DNA of 64,000 bases from Candidatus Pantoea formicae. GTDB taxonomy: Bacteria; Pseudomonadota; Gammaproteobacteria; Enterobacterales; Enterobacteriaceae. The DNA lies in the NCBI RefSeq assembly GCF_011752625.1, contig NZ_VWXD01000002.1, forward strand, positions 186,001-250,000. The letters run 5' to 3'. The translations under genes and the position numbers were made by a program. Under the pieces are notes generated by a model that had not been told where the DNA came from, did not search any database, and saw nothing but the letters and a program-made list of their open reading frames with translations. Numbering within the stretch: position 1 is the first letter of the stretch; each line of letters starts with the position of its first letter. Positions 42,814 to 51,825 of this stretch are shown here, one piece after another.

Positions 42814-44952
42814 ATGCGACAAAACGCAATGCCAGGCTGGCGACACTATCTGTTCAACAGTAGCCTGCGCTATTTGTTGCGCATCCTATTTGCACTGGCC
42901 GGTTGTGCGGCCGTGCCCTGGTGGTTGCAACAGATAGAATGGACCATTCCTTTGACACTCGGCGTGGTGGCTGCGGCGCTGGCTGATCTGGATGACCGCT
43001 GGACGGGTCGCCTGCGTAATTTGCTGATTACATTGGTGTGCTTCTGTGTTGCCTCCGTCTCAGTTGAGCTGCTTTTCCCCTATCCTTGGGCCTTCGCAAT
43101 TGGCCTGGCGCTCTCCAGTTGGGGTTTTATTCTGCTCGGTGCATTGGGACAGCGTTATGCCACCATCGCTTTTGGTGCGCTGTTAATTGCGGTCTATACC
43201 ATGCTGGGAATCGGGCTATTTCCACAGTGGTGGATGCAGCCCTCTCTGCTGTTAGTGGGCGCCGTGTGGTACAACTTGCTCACCTTTATTGGGCATCTCA
43301 TTTTTCCCGTACGCCCCGTTCAGGAACAGTTGGCCGCCAGCTTTTCGCAGTTGGCGCGTTATCTGGAAGCGAAGGCAAATCTGTTCGATCCTGACGCAGG
43401 CGAACAGGATGATGCAACGATGATTGCCACCGCGATGGTGAACAGCCAACTCGTCGCACAACTTAACCAGACGAAAACCACAATTCAGAGCCGGTTACGG
43501 GGTGACCGCGGTTCACGCAGCACGCGCCGCAGTTTGCACTACTACTTTGTCGCACAGGATATTCACGAACGCGCCAGCTCTTCCCATCTGCAATACCATT
43601 TATTACGTGATGATTGGCGCTATAACGAGATTCTGTTTCGCTTTCAACGTTTGCTTAATATGCAAGCCCAAGCCTGTCGCCAGTTGGCCGAAAACATTTT
43701 GATGCGGCAGCCATGGCATCACGACACGCATTTTGAGCGCACTTTTGCGCGACTGGAGACCGCGCTGGAACGTCTGGCACAAAGTGAGCCGCAAGACCCT
43801 CACCTTCGCCCTCTGTCCTGGTTATTACGTAATCTTCGAGCGATTGATGCACAATTAGCATCGATTGAATCAGAGCAGATGCTGGCAGAGCCCCCCTCCT
43901 CTGGCGATAATCATCTCTCACGAGAAGGACTCAGCGGTTGGCCTGATATTCGCTTGCGCCTGAGCCGTCACCTTAGCCCGGCATCTGCGCTGTTTCGCCA
44001 TGCCATTCGCATGTCGCTGGTACTTTGTGTGGGTTACGCATTCATTCAAATAACAGGCGTGGAGCGCGGTTACTGGATTTTGCTCACCAGCCTATTTGTC
44101 TGCCAACCCAACTATAACGCCACACGACGCCGTCTTGCGTTGCGTATCGGCGGCACGCTAGCAGGTATTGCTATCGGCTTGCCCGTACTGTGGTTGGTGC
44201 CCTCCATTGAAGGGCAGTTGGTTTTGATTGTACTCAGCGGGGTGCTGTTCTTTGCTTTTCGTCAGGTTCAATATGCGCAGGCAACCTTGTTCATCACCCT
44301 GCTGGTGTTACTCTGCTTTAATCTGTTGGGTGAAGGCTTTGAAGTCGCGTTGCCACGCATCGTTGATACTCTGCTAGGTTGCGGGTTGGCCTGGCTGGCG
44401 GTGGCTTTTGTTTGGCCAGACTGGCGCTTTCGCAAGATCAGCGCCGTGGCGGATCGTACGCTCAACGCCAACTGTCGCTATCTTGATGCCATTATGGAAC
44501 AGTACCATCAGGGCAAAGATAATCGTCTGGACTATCGCGTTGCACGTCGCGATGCGCATAATGCCGACGCAGAACTCGCTTCTGTGGTATCGAATATGAG
44601 CAGCGAACTGAAACTGCAACAACCCCTGCGCGAAAATGCTTTTCGTCTGCTGTGCCTCAATCACTCATTCCTGAGTTATATCTCTGCATTGGGCGCGCAT
44701 CGTGAAAAGTTGTCAGATAGTGAACTGTTAAAGATGCTGGATGATGCGGTCTGTTTTGCCGAAGATGTCCTGCAAATCGAGAGCGTTACCGATGCGCAAG
44801 CGCTGGAGATGCAACAGCAGTTGATCCTGCGATTAAGTGCGCTTAAAAACAGTCCCGAAGTGCAGGCGCCGTTAGTGATGCAGCAGCTAGGTTTGCTCAT
44901 CACCCTGCTGCCGGAAATTGCCCGCCTGCGTCGTACGTTATCCAGTGATTAA
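42814..44952 (+). CDS. yccS: FUSC/YccS-family inner-membrane protein
   Basis: A 712-residue protein. Two membrane blocks (residues ~15-160 and ~400-520, each with five to six segments) separate two cytoplasmic regions, as in the FUSC (fusaric acid resistance) and YccS/YhfK family. E. coli YccS has 717-720 residues. The role is unproved; members are proposed efflux-related proteins. It is operonic with yccF. Confidence 0.92.
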   Translation: MRQNAMPGWRHYLFNSSLRYLLRILFALAGCAAVPWWLQQIEWTIPLTLGVVAAALADLDDRWTGRLRNLLITLVCFCVASVSVELLFPYPWAFAIGLALSSWGFILLGALGQRYATIAFGALLIAVYTMLGIGLFPQWWMQPSLLLVGAVWYNLLTFIGHLIFPVRPVQEQLAASFSQLARYLEAKANLFDPDAGEQDDATMIATAMVNSQLVAQLNQTKTTIQSRLRGDRGSRSTRRSLHYYFVAQDIHERASSSHLQYHLLRDDWRYNEILFRFQRLLNMQAQACRQLAENILMRQPWHHDTHFERTFARLETALERLAQSEPQDPHLRPLSWLLRNLRAIDAQLASIESEQMLAEPPSSGDNHLSREGLSGWPDIRLRLSRHLSPASALFRHAIRMSLVLCVGYAFIQITGVERGYWILLTSLFVCQPNYNATRRRLALRIGGTLAGIAIGLPVLWLVPSIEGQLVLIVLSGVLFFAFRQVQYAQATLFITLLVLLCFNLLGEGFEVALPRIVDTLLGCGLAWLAVAFVWPDWRFRKISAVADRTLNANCRYLDAIMEQYHQGKDNRLDYRVARRDAHNADAELASVVSNMSSELKLQQPLRENAFRLLCLNHSFLSYISALGAHREKLSDSELLKMLDDAVCFAEDVLQIESVTDAQALEMQQQLILRLSALKNSPEVQAPLVMQQLGLLITLLPEIARLRRTLSSD

Positions 44953-44954
44953 TG

Positions 44955-45578
44955 TCAGAAATGCTCCACTTTAGGGTCAAGGTGGAGTGTTTTCACATAC
45001 CACGCACTAAGTGCTTCTCGTGTTGCCACAGGCAGAGCCGCTTGATGATGGCCGGAGATTGCCCCCTCTAGTGAAAACAGGGTTTTCAAACCAATATGTT
45101 TGTTCTTTGCGCGTAGTTTTAGCCAGGTCTGCCTTGAACCCGTTTCACAGAGCAATTTCACTGAACTAATGCCCACTTTATGCAGCATCATCTCCATGCG
45201 TAAACTGAGGTTAGGCAGATCTTTTAAGCGTAGCGTGACAGTACGCGTTGCCATTTCATTCTGAGCGGCACGCAAAGAACTGGCTGAAAGGCGCAATAAT
45301 TGCTCAGGGTCTTGCCATAACTTCGCGTCCACTTTGTAGTAATTTAACTGCACTGGCATACCGCGCTTGCTGTACACCAAAGGCTCCAGTGCCCGTTTAG
45401 CGTGATACATCTGCAGCGCTTCGCTGGCTCGCAAATACAGCGCATCCTCATTGATATAGGCAAAAGTCACCTTTTCTACTGTCAGGGCATAGCCCCCAAA
45501 TTGGGTGCGAGACTCGATTTTCCCTAGCGAAGCCAACTGCATTTTCGATTGTTCAACGACGGGATTGCGGTTTTTCAT
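44955..45578 (-). CDS. sxy: Competence regulator Sxy/TfoX
   Basis: A 207-residue protein. The TfoX N-terminal domain (SLGKIESRTQFGGYALTVEKVTFAYI) is followed by the C-terminal domain (RLKDLPNLSLRMEMMLHKVGISSVKLL). It acts with CRP at CRP-S promoters to switch on DNA uptake genes. It is convergent with yccS, the stops two bases apart, and divergent from sulA over a 220-bp AT-rich spacer. Confidence 0.93.
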   Translation of the reverse strand: MKNRNPVVEQSKMQLASLGKIESRTQFGGYALTVEKVTFAYINEDALYLRASEALQMYHAKRALEPLVYSKRGMPVQLNYYKVDAKLWQDPEQLLRLSASSLRAAQNEMATRTVTLRLKDLPNLSLRMEMMLHKVGISSVKLLCETGSRQTWLKLRAKNKHIGLKTLFSLEGAISGHHQAALPVATREALSAWYVKTLHLDPKVEHF

Positions 45579-45759
45579 TACAGCTCCTTTCCGTAAATTC
45601 TCATGTGAGAAAATTCCTTAAAACTCTGGTTAATCATCTGGTTAGAAGATAAAAAAAACAAATTAGCTGTTCAATGAATAAAAGCGTTTAGGGTAAGAGT
45701 TGTTGAGAATTTGCGAGGTGTTTTCAGAAATTGAGGTTGATCTTTATCCAGGGAAACAT

Positions 45760-45779
45760 TACTGTACATCCATACAGTT
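45760..45779. promoter_or_regulatory. LexA operator (SOS box) of sulA
   Basis: TACTGTACATCCATACAGTT contains the exact CTGT-N8-ACAG core (45762-45777). It lies 20 bp before the sulA start codon, overlapping the expected transcription start region. Confidence 0.92.
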
Positions 45780-45799
45780 CATTACTGAGTGATTAAATT

Positions 45800-46291
45800 A
45801 TGCGTACTCAATTCTCTGGCTTTGCTGATCGTTCTTCCCCTTTTGCTAATGCTGGCTTAACGCAACCTGCTCTGGGTGGAATCACTGAACTGCGCTATAG
45901 CGAACAACCAGGAATTATGCAGATGTTGCTGCTCCCTGTGCTTAAGCAACTTAGCGAACAATCACGTTGGCAGCTATGGTTAACCCCCGCGCACAAGCTA
46001 AATCGCAGCTGGATGCAGCAGTCGGGCCTGCCGTTAGAGAAAAGTATGCATATCACTGAATCTGAACGACTCAGCACGGTTGAAAGTATGGTGAAAGCCC
46101 TGCGTACCGGTAATTACAGCGTGGTACTGGCCTGGATTCCCTACGAATTGAATGACGAAGAGCGTCTGGAACTGGAATTGGCAGCGTCGGAAGGGGAAGC
46201 GCTTGGGCTGATTATGCGTCCACAAGGTCATGAACGTGTCCTGACAAGACAATCAAATCCGTCAAAAATTCCCTCGGATTTGTTTCATTAA
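45800..46291 (+). CDS. sulA: SOS cell-division inhibitor SulA
   Basis: A 163-residue protein with the SulA core: ITELRYSEQPGIMQMLLLPVLKQLSEQSRWQLWLTPAHKLNRSWMQQSGLPLEK. It binds FtsZ and blocks division after DNA damage, then is degraded by Lon. It is controlled by the LexA box at 45760-45779 and lies upstream of ompA as in E. coli. Confidence 0.96.
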   Translation: MRTQFSGFADRSSPFANAGLTQPALGGITELRYSEQPGIMQMLLLPVLKQLSEQSRWQLWLTPAHKLNRSWMQQSGLPLEKSMHITESERLSTVESMVKALRTGNYSVVLAWIPYELNDEERLELELAASEGEALGLIMRPQGHERVLTRQSNPSKIPSDLFH

Positions 46292-46478
46292 GTAAAACCA
46301 GGAATTTTCTCACGCTATTTTTTCTTTAGAATGCGGCTAAGCCACTGATTCTTTTCCCGCCAGCTTTGACAATGGTTTAGACGCATTTTCTCAATTTGCT
46401 AGCGAAGATTTTGCCATGTGATTTGTTAAAATGTGTGTATAAATCCCTGTTTTTTTGCTGGCTAGCCTCACATCATAC
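46292..46478. other. Region between sulA and the ompA promoter
   Basis: About 190 bp with no gene seen. No clear sulA terminator; a T-rich stretch (46451-46457) lies beyond weak dyads. Confidence 0.4.
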
Positions 46479-46506
46479 TTGTAACTTTCCAATCTCGTTG
46501 TAGACT
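46479..46506 (+). promoter_or_regulatory. ompA promoter
   Basis: TTGTAA, a 16-bp spacer and TAGACT match the E. coli ompA promoter as I remember it, including the GTTGTAGACTTTA and CGCCAGGG context. The start near 46513 gives a leader of about 128 nt, close to the long stabilising ompA 5' UTR. The ribosome-binding region GATAACGAGGCGCAAAAATG is the MicA sRNA target in E. coli. Confidence 0.85.
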
Positions 46507-46640
46507 TTATCTCGCCAGGGTGCTCAATAACCTCCGTTTTTTCGGTAGAGTCAAAAGCGAGCGTTTAGACCCGGCGAAGGATTAACACAAAGAGCAACCT
46601 TTTTGCTCATTGCCTATTTGGATGATAACGAGGCGCAAAA

Positions 46641-47714
46641 ATGAAAAAGACAGCTATCGCAATTGCAGTGGCACTGGCTGGCTTCGCTACCGTAGCGCAG
46701 GCCGCTCCTAAAGATAACACCTGGTATACCGGTGCTAAACTGGGCTGGTCTCAGTATCACGATACTGGTTACTACGGTAACAACTACGTGAACAACAACG
46801 GTCCAACCCACGAATCTCAGCTGGGTGCTGGTGCTTTCATGGGCTATCAGGCTAACCCGTACCTGGGCTTCGAGCTGGGCTACGATTGGCTGGGCCGCAT
46901 GCCTAACAAAGGTTCTGTGACCAATGGCGCATTCAAAGCACAAGGCGTTCAGCTGGCGGCTAAACTGAGCTACCCAATCACTGACGACTTCGACGTGTAC
47001 ACCCGTCTGGGCGGCATGGTATGGCGTGCAGACTCTACTCAGTACAATGGCAACACTGATGTTCGTCGCAGCAACCACGACACCGGCGTTTCTCCGCTGG
47101 CTGCTGTTGGTGTTGAATACGCACTGACCAAAAACTGGGCTACCCGCCTGGACTACCAGTGGGTTAACAACATCGGTGACGCAGGTACCGTTGGTGCGCG
47201 TCCAGACAACAGCATGCTGAGCGTCGGCGTTTCTTACCGTTTCGGTCAGGATGAAGAAGCTGCACCAGTTGTTGCTCCAGCACCAGCGCCAGCGCCAGTT
47301 GTTGAAACCAAGCGTTTCACTCTGAAGTCTGACGTGCTGTTCAACTTCAACAAAGCAACTCTGAAGCCAGAAGGCCAGCAGGCTCTGGATCAGCTGTACA
47401 GCCAGCTGAGCTCAATGGATCCTAAAGATGGTTCTGTTGTCGTACTGGGCTTCACTGACCGCATCGGTTCAGAGCAGTACAACCAGAAACTGTCTGAGAA
47501 ACGTGCTCAGTCTGTAGTTGATTACCTGGTTTCTAAAGGTATCCCTTCTAACAAGATCTCTGCACGCGGTATGGGCAAATCTAACCCAGTTACTGGCAAC
47601 ACCTGTGACAGCGTGAAAGGCCGTAACGCCCTGATCGACTGCCTGGCGCCAGACCGTCGCGTTGAAATCGACGTGAAAGGTATCAAAGACGTTGTAACTC
47701 AGCCACAGGCTTAA
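46641..47714 (+). CDS. ompA: Outer membrane protein A
   Basis: A 357-residue porin-like protein. The signal peptide ends ATVAQAA. The eight-stranded N-terminal beta barrel starts [17 protein letters not shown] Pro/Ala linker ([13 protein letters not shown]) leads to the C-terminal OmpA domain that binds peptidoglycan ([12 protein letters not shown], with D and R in [20 protein letters not shown], and a Cys pair in NTCDSVK...[12 protein letters not shown]). Codon choice is that of a very highly expressed gene. A strong terminator follows. Confidence 0.98.
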   Translation: MKKTAIAIAVALAGFATVAQAAPKDNTWYTGAKLGWSQYHDTGYYGNNYVNNNGPTHESQLGAGAFMGYQANPYLGFELGYDWLGRMPNKGSVTNGAFKAQGVQLAAKLSYPITDDFDVYTRLGGMVWRADSTQYNGNTDVRRSNHDTGVSPLAAVGVEYALTKNWATRLDYQWVNNIGDAGTVGARPDNSMLSVGVSYRFGQDEEAAPVVAPAPAPAPVVETKRFTLKSDVLFNFNKATLKPEGQQALDQLYSQLSSMDPKDGSVVVLGFTDRIGSEQYNQKLSEKRAQSVVDYLVSKGIPSNKISARGMGKSNPVTGNTCDSVKGRNALIDCLAPDRRVEIDVKGIKDVVTQPQA

Positions 47715-47725
47715 GTTATCACGCA

Positions 47726-47757
47726 ATAAAAAACCCCGCTAAGGCGGGGTTTTTTTA
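47726..47757. terminator. Terminator of ompA (bidirectional)
   Basis: AAAAAACCCCGC/GCGGGGTTTTTT-type stem with a short loop and tracts on both strands. It serves ompA and the convergent matP. Confidence 0.92.
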
Positions 47758-47786
47758 TGTATGAGATACAGCAAAAAACAAAAACG

Positions 47787-48254
47787 CTATTCGCTTTCCG
47801 TTCCGCCTTTGCCCAGAATCGCCTGGAGATCTTGCTTCAGGGTAGACATTTGGCTGGCATATTTCTCTTTGCGTTCGGCATCTTCAATCAGTTGCACGAT
47901 CGTTTCTGACAACGTATTACTCCGACGCTGAGCCAAACCCGCCAGACGTTGCCAGACCAAATACTCCAGGTCGATAGACTTTTTCCGCGTATGTTGATGC
48001 TCCGCGTTGAAATGGCGCTTACGGCGCGCGCGGATCGTTTGCTTTAGGCGATTCTCAAGATCGGGATGAATATGCTGAGCAATCCACTCATTGACGTCTA
48101 CTGGGCTGTTTTCCATCGTCAGTAACGATTCAACCGCAGCCTGCGCAGCACTGAGTTCAAGATGACGCGTGATCAGCTCACCCTCCCGATGCTTTTTCAC
48201 CAGGTATTTCCACTTCCATCCACTTTCAAGATTTTCGAGTTGCTGGTATTTCAT
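47787..48254 (-). CDS. matP: Ter macrodomain organiser MatP
   Basis: A 155-residue protein. The N-terminal four-helix part ([25 protein letters not shown]) and the central RHH DNA-binding region ([35 protein letters not shown]) match E. coli MatP, ending in a C-terminal coiled coil. It binds matS sites and links the Ter region to the divisome through ZapB. ATG 48254 is set by the family N-terminus; the frame remains open upstream without homology. It is divergent from lonH. Confidence 0.95.
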   Translation of the reverse strand: MKYQQLENLESGWKWKYLVKKHREGELITRHLELSAAQAAVESLLTMENSPVDVNEWIAQHIHPDLENRLKQTIRARRKRHFNAEHQHTRKKSIDLEYLVWQRLAGLAQRRSNTLSETIVQLIEDAERKEKYASQMSTLKQDLQAILGKGGTESE

Positions 48255-48425
48255 CGGAATCTCATCGTGATCACGTAACAAACTAAGAATAACAGCTTTT
48301 TTCCCGGATGCAGCAAGGAAAAAACATGTTGTAGCCATCACATTTCGGGCCGGAACTCCGCAGTGCTTAACCAGGTCGATTCCTGTATAATCGCGCTTTT
48401 CCTGAATCTGACTAATGCGAATATT

Positions 48426-50171
48426 TTGACCAGCACTCAAATTACGTGGCAAGCCCTGCAGCCGGATAGCACCCGCTACCAATCCATTTTCTCAAATGTC
48501 TCACTGGAAGATAGCGATAGCCTTGCCGCGGTTCAGCCGCGTCTGCTGAATGCGCTGGCGCATTTGCATCATCAAACCTTAGGTTTTCCGCTGCTGTTAC
48601 TGCGCAGCCAGGAAAACAGCGATTATCTCGCCTGTATCGCTGAAGCAGCGCAGCGCTTTCAGCCAGATGAAGTCAGCCTGTATGGCGGTGACTACCATGT
48701 CATGGGCGATACCGTCAGCCTGATGCCAGCCAGTGATGCAAATCGCCCTTTCACCAGCCAGGGCGGTGTACATTTCGCTGACTGGATTGAACCTGAGCAA
48801 CTTTTCGGTTGTGTCCGTCAGTATAAAGATCGCATTCAGCCTGAACCAGGCCTGATTCATCGCGCCAACGGCGGAACGCTCATTCTTACCGCCAACACCC
48901 TGCTGGCGCAGCCACTGCTGTGGTTACGCCTACGTAAGTGCATTGAACAAGGTCGTTTTGACTGGTATTCACAAGACGAGCGTCAGCCCCTGCCCGTTGC
49001 CATTCCTTCCCTGCCACTTCAACTGCGCCTGATTTTGTGTGGCGACCGTGATGCGCTAGCCAGCTTCCAGGAACTGGATGCAGAAGTGCATGAGATGGCC
49101 CTGTATAGCGAGTTCGAAGAGAACCTGCAGATTAATGATGAAGAGGACATGACCTTCTGGTGTCAATGGACTCTCACGCAAGCCGAAGAAGCCGGACTGG
49201 ATCAGCCTGATGCCGACTTTTGGCCGCTGCTGATCACAGAAGCCGTTCGCTTTACGGGCGATCAAGAAACGTTGCCGCTCTGCCCACGGTGGCTGCGTCG
49301 CCAGTTGCAGGAAACCGCCCTACATGGCGATAGCATCAATGCGGAAGCGTTGAAAGATGCGTTGGAAGCACGTGAGTGGCGTGAAAGCTACCTTGCCGAA
49401 CGCATGCGCGACGAGATTTTGCTTAATCAGATCATGATTGAGACCGAAGGTGATGTGGTCGGGCAGATTAACGGATTATCCGTGGTCGAGTTCCCTGGCC
49501 ATCCACGCCCATGGGGCGAGCCTTCACGTATTACCTGTGTCGTGCACCCAGGCGATGGTGAATTTACCGACGTTGAACGCAAGGCGGAACTGGGTGGCAA
49601 CATTCATGCAAAGGGCATGATGATCATGCAGGCCTATCTGATTGCTGAGCTGGAACTTGAACAGCAATTGCCCTTCTCTGCTTCGCTGGTATTTGAACAA
49701 TCCTACTCCGAAGTTGATGGTGATAGTGCCTCCCTGGCCGAACTGTGTGCGTTGATCAGTGCACTGGCAAATCAACCACTCAGCCAACAGATTGCGGTCA
49801 CCGGCTCTGTGGATCAGTTTGGTAATGTGCAACCGGTCGGTGGCCTTAATGAGAAAATCGAAGGTTTCTTCCAGATTTGCCAGTCACGCGAACTGACCGG
49901 TAAGCAGGGTGTGATCTTGCCTGCCAGCAACGTTCGTCATCTGAGCCTGAGTCAGGCCGTGGTGGACGCCGTTAAAGAAGAGCAGTTCCATATCTGGGCG
50001 ATCGAAAGCGTAGATGAAGCCTTGCCGTTGCTGACCGGTATTGCATGGCAGAGTGAGAATGGTGAGTCACTGATGGATACCATTCAGGAACGTATTGCAC
50101 AGCTGAATCAGCAGGAAATTCGTCATCGTCCTTGGCCATTACGTTGGCTTAACTGGTTTAACCACAGCTGA
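48426..50171 (+). CDS. lonH: Lon-like protease-domain protein LonH/YcbZ
   Basis: About 581 residues. The N-terminal ~300 residues resemble YcbZ and lack a normal AAA Walker A. The C-terminal Lon protease domain has the Ser-Lys dyad: Ser in [20 protein letters not shown] and Lys in [14 protein letters not shown] 48426 (MTSTQITWQ) fits the E. coli start (TITKLAWR). The upstream ATG 48363 precedes a TATAAT (48386-48391) likely to be the promoter. No good ribosome-binding site is seen. It lies upstream of fabA. Confidence 0.88.
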   Translation: MTSTQITWQALQPDSTRYQSIFSNVSLEDSDSLAAVQPRLLNALAHLHHQTLGFPLLLLRSQENSDYLACIAEAAQRFQPDEVSLYGGDYHVMGDTVSLMPASDANRPFTSQGGVHFADWIEPEQLFGCVRQYKDRIQPEPGLIHRANGGTLILTANTLLAQPLLWLRLRKCIEQGRFDWYSQDERQPLPVAIPSLPLQLRLILCGDRDALASFQELDAEVHEMALYSEFEENLQINDEEDMTFWCQWTLTQAEEAGLDQPDADFWPLLITEAVRFTGDQETLPLCPRWLRRQLQETALHGDSINAEALKDALEAREWRESYLAERMRDEILLNQIMIETEGDVVGQINGLSVVEFPGHPRPWGEPSRITCVVHPGDGEFTDVERKAELGGNIHAKGMMIMQAYLIAELELEQQLPFSASLVFEQSYSEVDGDSASLAELCALISALANQPLSQQIAVTGSVDQFGNVQPVGGLNEKIEGFFQICQSRELTGKQGVILPASNVRHLSLSQAVVDAVKEEQFHIWAIESVDEALPLLTGIAWQSENGESLMDTIQERIAQLNQQEIRHRPWPLRWLNWFNHS

Positions 50172-50182
50172 TTGATTTGCCC

Positions 50183-50200
50183 AGCGTACAACTGTTCGCT
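50183..50200. promoter_or_regulatory. FabR-like operator upstream of fabA
   Basis: AGCGTACAACTGTTCGCT is an 18-bp near-palindrome matching the AGCGTACA-N2-TGTTCGCT form remembered for FabR. It lies 39 bp before the fabA start. No FadR site was recognised. Confidence 0.65.
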
Positions 50201-50238
50201 AATATTCGGGCTTCACTAAAAGAAGGCATATTGAGAAC

Positions 50239-50757
50239 ATGGTAGATAAACGCGAATCCTATAGCAAAGAAGACCTGGTTGCCTCAGGTCGCGGCGAACT
50301 GTTTGGCGAAAATGGACCGCCGCTTCCCTCTGATAACATGTTGATGATGGACCGCGTGGTCATGATGACCGAAGACGGCGGTAAATTTGACAAAGGTTTT
50401 GTGGAAGCCGAACTGGATATCCGCCCTGACCTGTGGTTCTTCGACTGCCACTTCAAAGGCGACCCGGTGATGCCAGGCTGCCTCGGCCTCGACGCAATGT
50501 GGCAGCTGGTGGGTTTCTACCTCGGCTGGTTAGGCGCAGAAGGTAAAGGGCGCGCACTGGGTGTGGGCGAAGTGAAATTTACCGGTCAGGTACTGCCAAC
50601 CGCGAAAAAAGTCACCTATAAAATTCACTTCAAACGCGTGATCAACCGTAAACTGGTGATGGGCGTGGCGGATGGTGAAGTCTTTGTTGACGGTAATCTG
50701 ATCTATACCGCAACCGATTTGAAAGTGGGTCTGTTTAAAGACACTTCAGCTTTCTAA
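50239..50757 (+). CDS. fabA: 3-hydroxydecanoyl-ACP dehydratase/isomerase
   Basis: A 172-residue enzyme that begins unsaturated fatty acid synthesis. Active-site His lies in [22 protein letters not shown] (~H71) with the catalytic Asp of LGLDAMWQ (~D85). It is essentially identical to E. coli FabA. It is controlled by FabR (and FadR in E. coli). Confidence 0.98.
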   Translation: MVDKRESYSKEDLVASGRGELFGENGPPLPSDNMLMMDRVVMMTEDGGKFDKGFVEAELDIRPDLWFFDCHFKGDPVMPGCLGLDAMWQLVGFYLGWLGAEGKGRALGVGEVKFTGQVLPTAKKVTYKIHFKRVINRKLVMGVADGEVFVDGNLIYTATDLKVGLFKDTSAF

Positions 50758-50770
50758 TCCCCCAAACGAA

Positions 50771-50798
50771 AACCTCCGCACTCAGCGGAGGTTTCTTC
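50771..50798 (+). terminator. Terminator of fabA
   Basis: AACCTCCGC/GCGGAGGTT with a 5-base loop, followed by TCTTCCTT. Confidence 0.82.
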
Positions 50799-50822
50799 CT
50801 TATTCATAGACACCCGACAGTG

Positions 50823-50990
50823 CTAGGCCACTGCCGACCTGTCCTCCATGGCTTGACGCCAACCTCCCAACCAGTAAGACCGCGCATCGATCATTTGATA
50901 AGGGCATATCTCTTTTGAGCGGCCCGTAATACCGGCTTGATAGCCTCGTGAGTGTGCTCGTTCCAGGCGGTCTCTCTTCTGTCTCTTCAT
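50823..50990 (-). CDS. rmf: Ribosome modulation factor
   Basis: A 55-residue basic protein, nearly identical to E. coli RMF (MKRQKRDRLERAHSRGYQAG...GRSKEICPYQ...WLGGWRQAMEDR). It dimerises 70S ribosomes into 100S particles in stationary phase. GAGG lies just before the ATG. It sits between fabA and pqiC as in E. coli, and is too short for most ORF cut-offs. Confidence 0.96.
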   Translation of the reverse strand: MKRQKRDRLERAHSRGYQAGITGRSKEICPYQMIDARSYWLGGWRQAMEDRSAVA

Positions 50991-51185
50991 GCCTCGTTTC
51001 CCTCATTTCAGGTCTGGTGGAATCTGGGTGGAAAGAAAGAGTGGCGATATAATGTTCAACCACAGTAATGTTCTAACCCCAAGCAGAAGAAAGGTCAATG
51101 CGCAAAATTCACGCCAATGTCATCATTTCGACGTTAAATCGACATATATAATTGTCAACTGCACGTATATCTGGCTGATTCGGCA

Positions 51186-51238
51186 ATAAAAAAGCCCCTG
51201 ATTTGACTGCGATCACACAGCAGCAAATCAAGGACTTA
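51186..51238 (-). terminator. Terminator of the pqiABC operon
   Basis: On the minus strand a long stem CCTTGATTTG/CAAATCAGGG with an 18-base loop is followed by GCTTTTTTATTG. It lies about 20 bases after the pqiC stop. Confidence 0.75.
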
Positions 51239-51258
51239 GCATAAGCTTCGAACAAATC

Positions 51259-51825
51259 TTAATTTAGCGAAATGACACTATTTGCGATTTGTTGCGCCGT
51301 TTGCTGCCAGCCGATAGCGAGCGTGCGCACCAGCGCGTCATAACCGTCTTCTGTTTGCGGCAGTGTCAGATTAAAGCCATGTTTGATTAGACGCCCTTGA
51401 TGTTGCAGCAACCACTCGCCGCTCACCACCACCTGACCATCGTAACGTCCCTGGAATCCGGTGACATTCACTGTCAGTGTATCGTGAGTGTCTCCTAGCG
51501 GTGTGCTGGCAACGAGACGGCCTGGCAAGGCTTTGCTTAGGTTGGTCACCAGCGTTTGCTGCAGTTGTTGATCTAAGGGGCTGGCCCAAAGATTATTCGC
51601 CGCAATCACGTATTTCACATCACTGGTTTGGTACACCAAGCCGTTCCCCGCCATAAAATCGGGTACGGTGACCTGTTCGACCCAAATCATTGGCTGGTTG
51701 CCGTTAGCTGTGCTTTCCACCCGCGCCATATTGCTGCCCGAAGGCAGCTGATAATAGGTATTTTCAATCGTACTGCTGCAGCCTGCCAACAGTAGCAGCG
51801 CAGCCATAATCAGCCCTTTTCTCAC
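51259..51825 (-). CDS. pqiC: Outer-membrane lipoprotein PqiC (YmbA)
   Basis: A 188-residue lipoprotein with lipobox LLLAGC (Cys-16) and an ABC-type transport auxiliary (DUF330) fold: YYQLPSG, IWVEQVTVPDFMAGNGLVYQTSDVKY. It docks the PqiB needle at the outer membrane. It overlaps pqiB by four bases (ATGA). Confidence 0.95.
   Translation of the reverse strand: MRKGLIMAALLLLAGCSSTIENTYYQLPSGSNMARVESTANGNQPMIWVEQVTVPDFMAGNGLVYQTSDVKYVIAANNLWASPLDQQLQQTLVTNLSKALPGRLVASTPLGDTHDTLTVNVTGFQGRYDGQVVVSGEWLLQHQGRLIKHGFNLTLPQTEDGYDALVRTLAIGWQQTAQQIANSVISLN

Noticed and set aside
48363..48425. N-terminal extension of LonH from ATG 48363
   Set aside because: It contains the likely promoter -10 and has no counterpart in E. 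coli YcbZ.
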